Below the pieces are notes generated by a model. The model searched no databases. It was given only the letters and a program-made list of their open reading frames with translations, and was not told where the DNA came from. A stretch of 42,656 nt of DNA from Halorubellus salinus (GTDB taxonomy: Archaea > Halobacteriota > Halobacteria > Halobacteriales > Natrialbaceae), in the NCBI RefSeq assembly GCF_020567525.1, contig NZ_JAJCVI010000009.1, forward strand, positions 1 to 42,656. Direction: 5' to 3'. The stretch's first letter is position 1. Each line of letters begins with the position of its first letter. The translations under genes and the position numbers were made by a program. Positions 34,402-41,960 of this stretch are shown here, piece after piece.

Positions 34402-35187
34402 ATGGACCTACACCTCGACGACGACGTGGCGCTGGTGACGGCGAGTTCGAGCGGCCTCGGGTACGCGAGCGCCGAAGCGCTCGCTCGCGAAGGCGCGCAC
34501 GTGGCGATCTGCGGTCGGGACGAGGAGCGACTCGCGGCCGCCGAGACCGACCTCGAAGGCGTCGGGGACGGCCGCGTCCTCGCGCAACCCGCGGACCTGA
34601 CCGACCCCGGAGACGTGAGCGCGCTCGTCGACGCGACCGCCGACGAGTTCGGCGGCATCGACCACCTCGTGACGTCCGCGGGCGGCCCGCCCTCGGGGTC
34701 GTTCCTCGACATGGAGGACCGCGACTGGTACGGGGCGTACGACACGCTCGTCATGAGCGCCGTCTGGACGCTGCGAGAGGCGTACCCGCATCTCGACGCG
34801 AGCGAGACGGGGACGTGGACCGCCATCACGTCCCGGAGCGTCCGCGAGGTCATCGACGACCTCGTCCTCTCGAACGCCGTCCGGCGAGCGGTCATCGGGC
34901 TCGTGAAGTCAGTGAGTCACGAGTTCGGGCCGAGCGTCCGCGCGAACGCCGTCCTCCCCGGCGCCCACGAGACGAGTCGTATCGAGGAACTCGTCGAGGA
35001 CGCGGTGGAGCGCGGCGACCACGACACGTACGCGGACGGCCTCGCCGAGTGGGGCGAGGGCGTCCCGCTCGAACGCATCGGCGACCCCCAGGAGCTCGGG
35101 GACGTCGTCGCGTTCCTCGCCAGCGACCGTGCGAGCTACGTGAACGGCGTCGAGGTGCCCGTCGACGGCGGGAGCCTGCGAAGTTAG
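34402..35187 (+). CDS. Atypical short-chain dehydrogenase/reductase
   Basis: The 261-residue Rossmann protein has a cofactor loop TASSSGLGYASAEALA and ICGRDEERLAAAE (favouring NADP), DLTDPGD, and the C-terminal GIGDPQELGDVVAFLASDRA-like block. The usual catalytic Tyr-x-x-x-Lys is absent: where it should lie, after TAITSRSVREVIDDL, the sequence is VLSNAVRRAVIGL, with Asn for Tyr and Arg for Lys. A small subfamily with this VLSN-x-x-R pattern is known among FabG-like proteins. Either uses other residues or has lost dehydrogenase activity. Leaderless start from TATA-like CTATTAG (34371-34377). Confidence 0.85.
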   Translation: MDLHLDDDVALVTASSSGLGYASAEALAREGAHVAICGRDEERLAAAETDLEGVGDGRVLAQPADLTDPGDVSALVDATADEFGGIDHLVTSAGGPPSGSFLDMEDRDWYGAYDTLVMSAVWTLREAYPHLDASETGTWTAITSRSVREVIDDLVLSNAVRRAVIGLVKSVSHEFGPSVRANAVLPGAHETSRIEELVEDAVERGDHDTYADGLAEWGEGVPLERIGDPQELGDVVAFLASDRASYVNGVEVPVDGGSLRS

Positions 35188-35205
35188 AGCGCCGACGGCG
35201 AGCGC

Positions 35206-36267
35206 TCAGAAGGCGTCGCGCTCGCGGAGGTCGGCGACGACCTCGCGGACGCGCTGGCTCGAATCCCGCGGCGCGACGAGCACGCGGTCGTCGAACGCGG
35301 CGACGACGAGGTCCTCGCAGTCGACGACCGAGACGTGCTTGTCGTCGGTCGCGACGACGCTGTCCGTGGTATCGACGAGGATGGCGTCGCCGGCCGAGCA
35401 GTCGTCCGAAGCGAGCACGGCGTTCCCGTCGGCGTCGGTGTCGAGGATGCGCGCGAGGGCGTCCCACGACCCGAGGTCGTCCCACGCGAACGTGGCGGGG
35501 ACGACGTACGCGTCGCTGGTGCGTTCCAGGACCGCGTAGTCGACGCTGACCGCGGGCGCGGCGTCGAACGCCGGTTCGACGTCGAGCGAGTCGTCCGCGA
35601 GCGACGACAGGGGCGTCCCCTCGCACTCGCGGAGGAACGCGTCGGGCGTCCACGCGAACACGCCAGCGTTCCAGAGACACTCGAGGTCGAGCAGTCGCTC
35701 GGCGGTCTCGCGGTCGGGTTTCTCGCGGAACGCCGCGACCGGTGCGTACTCGCTGCCGTCCGCCGTCTGCTGGAACTCGCCGGGTTCGACGTAGCCGTAG
35801 CCGGTCGCCGGCCGGGTCGGTTCGACGCCCATCGTCACCAGGCCATCCCGGTCGACCGCGACGCGGGCGGCGTGCGTCGCGACCGCCTCGAAGTCCCCGT
35901 CGACGTGGTGGTCGGCGGGCAGGCAGAGCATGACGCAGTCGCCGTCTTGCTCGCGGACCCTGCGCGCCGCGTACGCGAGCGCCGGCCCCGTGTCCTTCGG
36001 TTCCGGTTCGACGAACACCGAAGCGTCGGGCGCGTGCTCGCGGACCGCGGCCGCGTGCCGGTCGCCGGTCAGGACCACCGTCTCGTCGGCGAACGCGACG
36101 CGGTCGACCGTCTCCGCGAGCAGCGACCGGTCGCCATCGAGGGCGAGGAACTGCTTCGGGCGGTCGCTTCGACTCGCCGGATACAGCCGCGTCCCGGTGC
36201 CGCCGGCGAGCACGCACGCGACAATCGGGACGTCAACGCCGCCGGCGTCCCCGGGAGCGTCACTCAC
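35206..36267 (-). CDS. Mannose-1-phosphate guanylyltransferase-like
   Basis: The 353-residue sugar nucleotidyltransferase opens with IVACVLAGGTGTRLYPASRS, then DRPKQFLAL, the pyrophosphorylase signature. LPADHHVDG, GYGYVEPGEF, FREKPDRETA, WNAGVFAWTPDAFL and AWDDLGSWDAL are all typical of ManC-type GDP-mannose synthases. It lacks the C-terminal isomerase half of bifunctional enzymes. The GTG at 36267 overlaps the stop of the upstream small Cys gene (GTGA). GDP-mannose would feed surface and lipid-linked glycans. Nucleotide or sugar specificity is likely but not certain. Confidence 0.87.
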   Translation of the reverse strand: MSDAPGDAGGVDVPIVACVLAGGTGTRLYPASRSDRPKQFLALDGDRSLLAETVDRVAFADETVVLTGDRHAAAVREHAPDASVFVEPEPKDTGPALAYAARRVREQDGDCVMLCLPADHHVDGDFEAVATHAARVAVDRDGLVTMGVEPTRPATGYGYVEPGEFQQTADGSEYAPVAAFREKPDRETAERLLDLECLWNAGVFAWTPDAFLRECEGTPLSSLADDSLDVEPAFDAAPAVSVDYAVLERTSDAYVVPATFAWDDLGSWDALARILDTDADGNAVLASDDCSAGDAILVDTTDSVVATDDKHVSVVDCEDLVVAAFDDRVLVAPRDSSQRVREVVADLRERDAF

Positions 36268-36542
36268 CACGTCTGGATGCACCCCTCGCGGACGTCCTCC
36301 GCGCAGCCCTCGCAGTCCGGGTGCCCCTCCTCGAAGCACGCCGGGCGGCCCCGGTCGTCGACGAACGCCGCGCGTTTCTCGACGTACCGGCGGCACACGA
36401 TCTTGTGCCGACCGTGCTCGTCGCGTGGCAACTGCGACGTCGACCGGCCCGTCCGGTACGCCTTCTGGGCCTCCGCGTACCGCCGGCCCGCCGCCCGCAA
36501 CGAATCCCGCAGGCGCTCAGCGATGTCGTCGCCGTCTCCCAT
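36264..36542 (-). CDS. Small Cys-rich protein, conserved in haloarchaea
   Basis: A 92-residue protein. The N-terminal half is helical (ERLRDSLRAAGRRYAEAQKA). The C-terminal half has a cysteine cluster: VCRRYVEKR, then ACFEEGHPDCEGCAEDVREG and a final C-I-Q-T-W, which suits a zinc site. A TATA-like GCTTTCCG (36565-36572) lies 27 bases before ATG 36542. It is the first gene of a two-gene operon with the nucleotidyltransferase. Function unknown. Confidence 0.75.
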   Translation of the reverse strand: MGDGDDIAERLRDSLRAAGRRYAEAQKAYRTGRSTSQLPRDEHGRHKIVCRRYVEKRAAFVDDRGRPACFEEGHPDCEGCAEDVREGCIQTW

Positions 36543-36710
36543 ACATCACCGTCCGGGCGGGTCGCGGAAAGCGTCTTCGCCCACCGACCGACGGCCGACC
36601 GCACGATCTCACACCGCCGCCACGACCACCAGACAGCGCCGACTACCCCCCACGAACCGCCTTCTCGGCGCCCCACTCGGGGGATTCCACTTCCACTCCG
36701 CCACCGGCAA

Positions 36711-36718
36711 TTTAAATA
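36711..36718 (+). promoter_or_regulatory. TATA box of the RPA operon
   Basis: TTTAAATA is the strongest TATA-like box in the window and predicts a start near 36741. This leaves a leader of about 37 nt. GGAG at 36762-36765, 13 bases before ATG, could serve as a ribosome-binding site, unlike the leaderless genes around it. Confidence 0.6.
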
Positions 36719-36778
36719 CCATCAGGCGCGAAGGTCGATGCGTCTCCCACGAAACACACGCGGAGACAGGAACCCACA

Positions 36779-37714
36779 ATGAGCGATCTGCGAGACCACG
36801 CCGAAGACATACACGAACAGTTCTCGGACCACATCGACATCGACGTCGACGACGTCGAGGAACGCCTCAACACGCTCGTCGACGAGTACAAAGTCCCGCT
36901 CGACGAGGCACGGCGCTCCGTGACGAGTCACTACCTCGACGAAGCCGGTATGGAGCGCGACGCGCTCGGTGGCGGCAGCGGCTCGAACGACCACGTCCAG
37001 GTCGCGGACGTCGACGAGGACGAACAGTGGATCGACGTCACCGCGAAGGTCGTCGACCTCTGGGACGCCCGGAGCGACGCCGTCGCCCAGGTCGGGCTGC
37101 TCGGCGACGAATCAGGCACCATCAAGTTCACCGCGTTCGCGTCCAGCGACCTCCCGAAGCTCGAGGAGGGCGCGGTGTACGCCCTCGGGAACCTCGTCAC
37201 CGACGAGTACCAGGGCGACTACTCGGTGAAACTGAACCGCACCACGACCATCGAGCAACTCGACGAGGACATCGAGGTCGGCGACGACTCCACGACCGTC
37301 GAGGGCGCGCTCGTCGCGATGCAGTCCGGTTCCGGGCTCATCAAGCGCTGCCCCGAGGAGGACTGCACGCGCGTCCTCCAGAACGGCCGCTGTAGCGAGC
37401 ACGGCGAGGTCGAAGGCGAGTTCGACCTCCGCATCAAGGGCGTCGTCGACGACGGTATCGACGCGCACGAGGTCATCTTCGACAAGGAGACGACCGAAGC
37501 CATCACCGGCATCAGTCTGGAGGAAGCCAAGGACATGGCGATGGACGCGCTCGACACGACCGTCGTCGCCGACGAGATCCGCGACCTCGTCATCGGCACG
37601 TACTACCGCGTGAGCGGCCCGACGTTCGGCCGGTACGTGCTCGCCGACGACGTCGAACAGCTCAGCGAGCCGGTCGATGCGACCGCGGCGCTGGAACGAG
37701 CGAGGTCGATGTGA
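36779..37714 (+). CDS. rpa3: Replication protein A, RPA3-like
   Basis: The 311-residue single-stranded-DNA-binding protein. An N-terminal helical part (about 1-60) precedes an OB fold (about 75-165; WIDVTAKVVDLWDARSDAVA, then QVGLLGDESGTIKFTAF). A second beta domain holds a zinc-finger insert, RCPEEDCTRVLQNGRCSEHG, spaced C-x4-C-x8-C-x2-H. In Haloferax an RPA of this size with this finger (RPA3) is co-transcribed with an RPA-associated protein, as here: the next ATG is one base after the stop. Needed for replication and DNA repair. Confidence 0.9.
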   Translation: MSDLRDHAEDIHEQFSDHIDIDVDDVEERLNTLVDEYKVPLDEARRSVTSHYLDEAGMERDALGGGSGSNDHVQVADVDEDEQWIDVTAKVVDLWDARSDAVAQVGLLGDESGTIKFTAFASSDLPKLEEGAVYALGNLVTDEYQGDYSVKLNRTTTIEQLDEDIEVGDDSTTVEGALVAMQSGSGLIKRCPEEDCTRVLQNGRCSEHGEVEGEFDLRIKGVVDDGIDAHEVIFDKETTEAITGISLEEAKDMAMDALDTTVVADEIRDLVIGTYYRVSGPTFGRYVLADDVEQLSEPVDATAALERARSM

Positions 37715-37715
37715 C

Positions 37716-38318
37716 ATGAGTCAGGCACCCACTCGCGAAGTCGCGAAACGCGTCTTCGCACGCGAGTTCAACGACGCAACGTTCACGTTCAAGGAATCGG
37801 ACGACGAGCGCGCCCCGAACTTCGCGCTGCTCCCCACGGGGGACCGTGCGAACCGCGTGTTCGTCGTCGGCACCCTGACGGAGACCGAGGACATCGGTGA
37901 CGAATCAGAGTACTGGCGTGGTCGCGTGGTCGGTCCGACGGGGACCTTCTTCGTGTACGCCGGGCAGTACCAGCCGGACGCGACCGCGTTCCTCCGCGAC
38001 GCCGAGGCGCCGGAGTACGTCGCGGTCGTCGGGAAGCCGTCGACGTTCGAGACGGACGACGGCAACGTGAACGTCTCGCTGCGGCCGGAGTCCATCTCGG
38101 CGAGCGACGAGAACGCGCGCGAGCGCTGGATCGTCGAGACCGCCGAACGGACGCTCGACCGCATCGAGGCGTTCGAGGACGAGACGAACGAGTACGCGGA
38201 GATGGCGCGCGACGAGTACGACACCGCCGTGGAGACGTACCGTCGTGAGGCCACTGCGGCACTCGACTCTATCGTCGAGGACGGCGGCGAGACCGAGGAG
38301 CCGGAAGCGACGCCCTGA
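37716..38318 (+). CDS. rpap3: RPA-associated protein
   Basis: The 200-residue partner of RPA (COG3390 type). It opens with APTREVAKRVFAREFNDATF and has an OB-like central region (NRVFVVGTLTETEDIGDESE, YWRGRVVGPTGTFFVYAGQY, VAVVGKPSTFETDDGNVNVS) followed by a long helix that is rich in Glu and Arg. In Haloferax such proteins bind their own RPA. The start is one base downstream of rpa3. Unlike the rpa1 operon, no phosphoesterase gene follows. Confidence 0.88.
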   Translation: MSQAPTREVAKRVFAREFNDATFTFKESDDERAPNFALLPTGDRANRVFVVGTLTETEDIGDESEYWRGRVVGPTGTFFVYAGQYQPDATAFLRDAEAPEYVAVVGKPSTFETDDGNVNVSLRPESISASDENARERWIVETAERTLDRIEAFEDETNEYAEMARDEYDTAVETYRREATAALDSIVEDGGETEEPEATP

Positions 38319-38438
38319 CCGTCGGGGCGTTCGCCACCCGGACTCGCCAACTGACCGCGTTTTTTCGTCGCATCGCGCTCGTCCGTGCGAGCGTCTGACA
38401 AATACTTAAGTGCGTGAACGCGATAGTACGCGCCTAGG

Positions 38439-38858
38439 ATGGGGAACAAGAACAAGACGATCTCCTTCCGCGTGAACGAGGACGCGTTCGAGACGCTCCA
38501 GGAGATCGCCGAGGAACGAGACATCTCGCTGTCGGCGGTGTTCCGCGACTACGTCGACATGCTGGTCGCGCACGACGGGCAGGTCGCGGTGATGCCCGAG
38601 CACGAGATCAGCGAGGAGGACACCGACGAGGAGGAGTGGCCGCCGAAGGTGAAGGTCCCGAAGAGCTTCGTCCGCGAGCACGAACGCCTGGAACTGGAGG
38701 CCGATCATCTCCGCGATCAGCTCGACGAGTACAAGCAGTACGTCACGAAGCTCCGCGAGGAGGTCGACGACGACCCCGGCGAGGACGTCATCCACCTCGA
38801 GGACCTCGACGGGAGCGAGACCGAGGACGAGGACGAGGATACGCCGTACGTCGGCTGA
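38439..38858 (+). CDS. Ribbon-helix-helix (CopG-like) DNA-binding protein
   Basis: The 139-residue product starts GNKNKTISFRVNEDAFETLQ, the strand and first helix of a ribbon-helix-helix, and continues with ISLSAVFRDYVDMLV. A coiled coil is likely at about 85-112 (HERLELEADHLRDQLDEYKQ). The tail is acidic. TATA-like CTTAAG (38405-38410) gives a very short leader. It has no toxin gene partner nearby. Common haloarchaeal regulator of unknown targets. Confidence 0.8.
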   Translation: MGNKNKTISFRVNEDAFETLQEIAEERDISLSAVFRDYVDMLVAHDGQVAVMPEHEISEEDTDEEEWPPKVKVPKSFVREHERLELEADHLRDQLDEYKQYVTKLREEVDDDPGEDVIHLEDLDGSETEDEDEDTPYVG

Positions 38859-39183
38859 GCGGAGCGTTCGCGTTCGCTCGCTGCACGTTCTCGTTCTCCG
38901 TGGCGGTGCTCCGAGAACCGTCGGTTCGACGGGTTGGCTGGTGAACGTCCTCGAGAGGCGTCTGCAAGCGGCGCGCGCCGGCGTCCCAGGGTCGACGACC
39001 GCGGGTTCGCGCGAGGCAGGCGATGGAGGTCGTGACCCTCCCAGAGGAACGGGTTGAAGTGCACTAATCCCACAAAACTGCCATCGCTTTGACGGTTTTA
39101 AGCCCCATTACGCGCCGTTACCGACACCGATAATACGCTTCTTGTGCAATACGTACAATACTGTCAGAGAGTGCATTCGACAA
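38859..39183 (+). promoter_or_regulatory. Intergenic region before the TusA-like gene
   Basis: 325 bases with no convincing gene. The first 200 are GC-rich and without a clear structure. Two TATA-like boxes follow: GTTTTAAG (39095-39102) and GATAATACG (39128-39136). Either could drive the TusA-like gene with a leader of roughly 25-60 nt. An in-frame ATG at 39142 lies in AT-rich non-coding-like sequence and is not used here. Confidence 0.4.
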
Positions 39184-39450
39184 ATGAAAGAGAACTCCCC
39201 AACGATCGAGGACGCCGACGACGTCGTGGACGTCACCGGCCAGGTGTGCGCGATGCCGATCCTGTCCGCCGCCGACGCCCTCCAGAACGCAGACGCCGGC
39301 GACCTCCTCGCCATCAGAACCGGGAAGCCCGAGGACGAACGCGACGACGTCGAGGACTGGGTAACGAGGCTCGATGGCGCATCGTTCATCGATACTCGAC
39401 GAGCAACAGACGGCCTGGTCGCGTTCGCCAGACGAACGACGACCGATTGA
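39184..39450 (+). CDS. TusA-like sulfur-carrier protein
   Basis: An 88-residue protein. DVVDVTGQVCAMPILSAADA gives the family's Cys-Pro motif as C-A-M-P, with the reactive Cys that carries persulfide sulfur in TusA/SirA proteins. The rest matches the beta-alpha-beta-alpha-beta fold (GDLLAIRTGKPEDERDDVED, GLVAFARR). The start at 39184 excludes 14 AT-rich codons. Haloarchaeal versions may act in tRNA thiolation or sulfur relay. No partner enzyme beside it. Confidence 0.75.
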   Translation: MKENSPTIEDADDVVDVTGQVCAMPILSAADALQNADAGDLLAIRTGKPEDERDDVEDWVTRLDGASFIDTRRATDGLVAFARRTTTD

Positions 39451-39659
39451 CCGTCGACGCTGGAACGGACGCACCGGACCACCGCCGACCGGTTCGCATC
39501 ACCGCACCGTCAGCGCCCACCGAACGCGCACGAACGACATGACACAGACCAACCGTCACTCAGCGCGTACGCATCGCGTCGCATCGAACCGCCGACCAGC
39601 TATCGACGAGGAAACGCCGAACCCACCCACAAGGACACCCCCCCACAGCAGCGAGCACC

Positions 39660-40715
39660 ATGACGCTCTACGACCACGTCGCTGACCTCCCGCTCTCGAT
39701 CGACGCGAACGAACGAACGAGCCGACGTCGAGAGCTGGCAGACGGACGCGTCCGCGTCACCTCGACGTTCGCGCTCCTCGCAGGCGATACCTTCGGCGCC
39801 GGCGAGGACGTCACCCCAGACCCCGTGGCCCACGAGGCCCTGCCCGAACCGCCCGCGTTCGACCTCACCGGCGAGTACACCGTCGACGAGTTCTCCCGGA
39901 CACTCGACGACGTCGACCTCTTCCCGACGGACCCACCGGAACGCGAGGCGTCCCGGAACTGCAGACGCTGGGCGCTCGAGAGCGCCGCCCTCGACCTCGC
40001 ACTCAAACAGAACGACGAGACGCTCGCGTCACTCCTCGACCGCGAGCGCTCACCGGTCCGATTCGTCGCCAACACCCCCGTACCGAACGGCGACACCACG
40101 CGAGTCCAGGACGTTCTCGCGGTCAACCCGACCTGCGAGTTCGAACTCGCCCCCACCGAGGCATGGACCGAGGACACGTTCAGGACGCTCGCCGACACCG
40201 ACGCCGTCCGCGTCCTCGACCTGAACGGTCACCTGGACACCGCCACTGGCGATCGCCCGTCGACGCCAGCAGACTACCGACGCCTCTTCGAGACGTTCCC
40301 CAACGCGGTCGTCGAAGACCCATCACTCTCCGAGGACGTCCGGGGCACCCTCGCGGCGAACGCCGACCGCATCTCGTGGAACGCACCCATCCACGGCGTC
40401 GACGACCTCCGCGACCTCCCACTCGCCCCGCGCTGGTGCACCATCACGCCCTCGCGCCTCGGCACGGTACGATCGGTCTTCGAGACCATCGAGTACTGCG
40501 AGGCCGAGGACATCGAGATGTACGGCGGTGGCCGGTCAGAGCTCTGCGTCGGCCGCGGACACATCCAACTCCTGGCGTCGCTCTTCTATCCCGACGGCCC
40601 GAACGACGTGGCGCCACGGTCGTACAACGAACCCGACGTCAGAACCACGCTCCCGACGAGCCCGCTCGAACCACCGACGAACCCGAGCGGGATGGAGTGG
40701 ACTCAGCTCGACTGA
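39660..40715 (+). CDS. Enolase-superfamily protein with degenerate active site
   Basis: The 351-residue protein has the enolase-superfamily layout: helix RWALESAALDLALKQND, barrel strands AVRVLDLNGHLD, NAVVEDPSLSEDV and CTITPSRLGTVRSVFE, and a final block YGGGRSELCVGRGHIQLLAS then FYPDGPNDVAPRSYNEP. In related proteins lysines act as bases in the second strand (K-x-K) and near ITPSRLG (usually VKPSRFG); here these places read FELAP and ITPSR, and the acid after the fourth strand reads SWN instead of a usual Asp. The acids in LDLNG and VVEDPS remain. It may be an enzyme with a different mechanism or a pseudoenzyme. Substrate unknown. Confidence 0.7.
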   Translation: MTLYDHVADLPLSIDANERTSRRRELADGRVRVTSTFALLAGDTFGAGEDVTPDPVAHEALPEPPAFDLTGEYTVDEFSRTLDDVDLFPTDPPEREASRNCRRWALESAALDLALKQNDETLASLLDRERSPVRFVANTPVPNGDTTRVQDVLAVNPTCEFELAPTEAWTEDTFRTLADTDAVRVLDLNGHLDTATGDRPSTPADYRRLFETFPNAVVEDPSLSEDVRGTLAANADRISWNAPIHGVDDLRDLPLAPRWCTITPSRLGTVRSVFETIEYCEAEDIEMYGGGRSELCVGRGHIQLLASLFYPDGPNDVAPRSYNEPDVRTTLPTSPLEPPTNPSGMEWTQLD

Positions 40716-40844
40716 ACTCGACGACCGGCCCTCGAAGGAGGTGAAGACGTCGAGACCGACCCGCGGAGGAACGGCCCGACGTACGACGCTGGCGCGACTC
40801 GCGTCGGTGGAATTCGTCCGGGATTCCGCGTCTCGACCGGTGGA

Positions 40845-41300
40845 TCACCCGGAGAGGTTGCGTTTCGCGGACCGCATCCGGTCTCTTGCTTCCCGTCGGT
40901 CGTCGACGTCGGCGAGTTCCTCTGCGGCTTCGAGCGTCCGCACGCTCTGGTCGAGGAACGAGAGGACGTCGCCCTCGTACGCGTACAGCATGTAGTCGTC
41001 GCTCATGACGTCGACGATGGCGCTCGGCCCGAGGCCTTGCGCGCGGAGTTCGAGGAGGTACCGGATGAACTTCCGTTCGGGGTGCCCGCAGTAGGGGTTG
41101 TTGTCGCACGAGCAGTCGAGGAAGTCCTTCGCGAAGTCCAGCACGCGGTCGCGGGTCGCCTCGTCGAGCTTCTCGAGCCCACCGCCCTGGAAGAGGATGT
41201 CCAGCGTCGCTCCCTTGAACGCTCCCTTCGGGATGTTCGTGTCCAGCTGCGAGGAGAGCTGCCGGTGGTTCTTGACGTAGATCTTGTCCGTGATCGCCAC
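40845..41300 (-). CDS. Conserved haloarchaeal protein (DUF5814-like)
   Basis: The 151-residue product resembles the N-terminal region found in haloarchaeal helicase-associated proteins annotated DUF5814: AITDKIYVKNHRQLSSQLDT, then PKGAFKGATLDILFQGGG. A possible metal site is FLDCSCDNNPYCGHPERKF. The helical C-terminus ends with SVRTLEAAEELADVDDR. A TATA-like ACTTTTGA (41326-41333) lies 27 bases upstream. Here it is a stand-alone gene with no helicase next to it. Family named from memory. Confidence 0.65.
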   Translation of the reverse strand: MAITDKIYVKNHRQLSSQLDTNIPKGAFKGATLDILFQGGGLEKLDEATRDRVLDFAKDFLDCSCDNNPYCGHPERKFIRYLLELRAQGLGPSAIVDVMSDDYMLYAYEGDVLSFLDQSVRTLEAAEELADVDDRREARDRMRSAKRNLSG

Positions 41301-41451
41301 TGTTGTCCCGGTATAGCCGACGAGCCATCAAAAGTCGTTCGCGTTCACGGTACCACGTCTCACGCCACCAGCCGCGACCACGTCGCGAGGGAGAGCGGAG
41401 TGAGTCACGACCGCAACGCGACTGGACCGCCATCGCACCGCGTGCGAGGGT

Positions 41452-41525
41452 CCCGCAAGCGAAGTGAGCGGGAGGACGTGAGAGCTTGCTCTCACGACGG
41501 CCGACGAGCGAAGCGAGGGGTCGGC
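41452..41525. repeat. Three consecutive short hairpins
   Basis: Three inverted repeats lie side by side: CCCGC/GCGGG (41452-41472); CGTGAGAG-CTTG-CTCTCACG (41477-41496); GCCGAC/GTCGGC (41500-41525). Loops of the first and third contain GCGAAG, common in haloarchaeal repeats. They sit upstream of the tRNA-His promoter. Confidence 0.75.
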
Positions 41526-41629
41526 TGGGGAGGACGGGGCTGGATTGCAGCAGTCGACCGCGCCGACGTCACTCCGTCTGCCACCCCGTTGCGTGTGCGA
41601 CCGACCGACGCGGCCGCCCCGAGTCGTAA

Positions 41630-41637
41630 CGTATATC
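41630..41637 (+). promoter_or_regulatory. TATA box of tRNA-His
   Basis: CGTATATC is centred about 27 bases before 41660, giving a short 5' leader of about 10 nt before the mature tRNA, which RNase P would remove. The 41301-41629 gap otherwise holds only the three hairpins at 41452-41525. Confidence 0.55.
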
Positions 41638-41669
41638 CATCACAGGCGTCGTATCTGAAAGTGCAACGT

Positions 41670-41743
41670 GTCCGGGTTGGGGTAGTGGACTATCCTTCAG
41701 CCTTGTGGAGGCTGAGACGCGGGTTCAATTCTCGCACCTGGAC
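41670..41743 (+). tRNA. tRNA-His (GTG anticodon)
   Basis: Complete cloverleaf. The acceptor pairs are TCCGGGT (41671-41677) with ACCTGGA (41736-41742). The extra 5' G (41670) faces discriminator C (41743), so the His-identity G-1:C73 pair is encoded. The anticodon arm is CAGCC-TTGTGGA-GGCTG with anticodon GTG at 41705-41707. The T arm is GCGGG-TTCAATT-CTCGC. CCA is not encoded and no intron is present. Confidence 0.95.
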
Positions 41744-41767
41744 CCTACAACTTTCTGACAGGAACAA

Positions 41768-41789
41768 AACGGCGAGGGGCAGTGCCGTT
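41768..41789 (+). terminator. Hairpin downstream of tRNA-His
   Basis: AACGGC (41768-41773) pairs with GCCGTT (41784-41789), 25 bases past the tRNA. No T tract follows, so its role as a terminator is uncertain. Confidence 0.3.
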
Positions 41790-41799
41790 AGTACCCTAT

Positions 41800-41960
41800 G
41801 TGCTTACTTCCCGTTGACATCCTCCCCGCCCTGAAGGGCGAGGATTCCCGAGCGTTGGGATATTAAGGTTCGCAACCCGCCTGTTCGCTCGGTGCGAAAC
41901 GCCCCGAGGTTTGGTTGAACAGGTAGGCTACTGGCCGTGCCAAACCACCGTTACTCATAT
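41800..41960 (-). ncRNA. Candidate omega RNA at the tnpB 3' end
   Basis: In IS605-type elements the guide RNA overlaps the 3' end of tnpB and runs across the right end, with the guide taken from the flank. Here the scaffold would include the hairpin at 41827-41840, and the guide would be the roughly 14-16 bases just left of 41814. No direct sequence proof of transcription; limits are approximate. Confidence 0.35.

Noticed and set aside
39142-39183. Upstream in-frame ATG for the TusA-like gene
   Set aside because: The 14 codons are AT-rich with unusual codons, unlike the rest of the gene; ATG at 39184 gives a normal TusA length.
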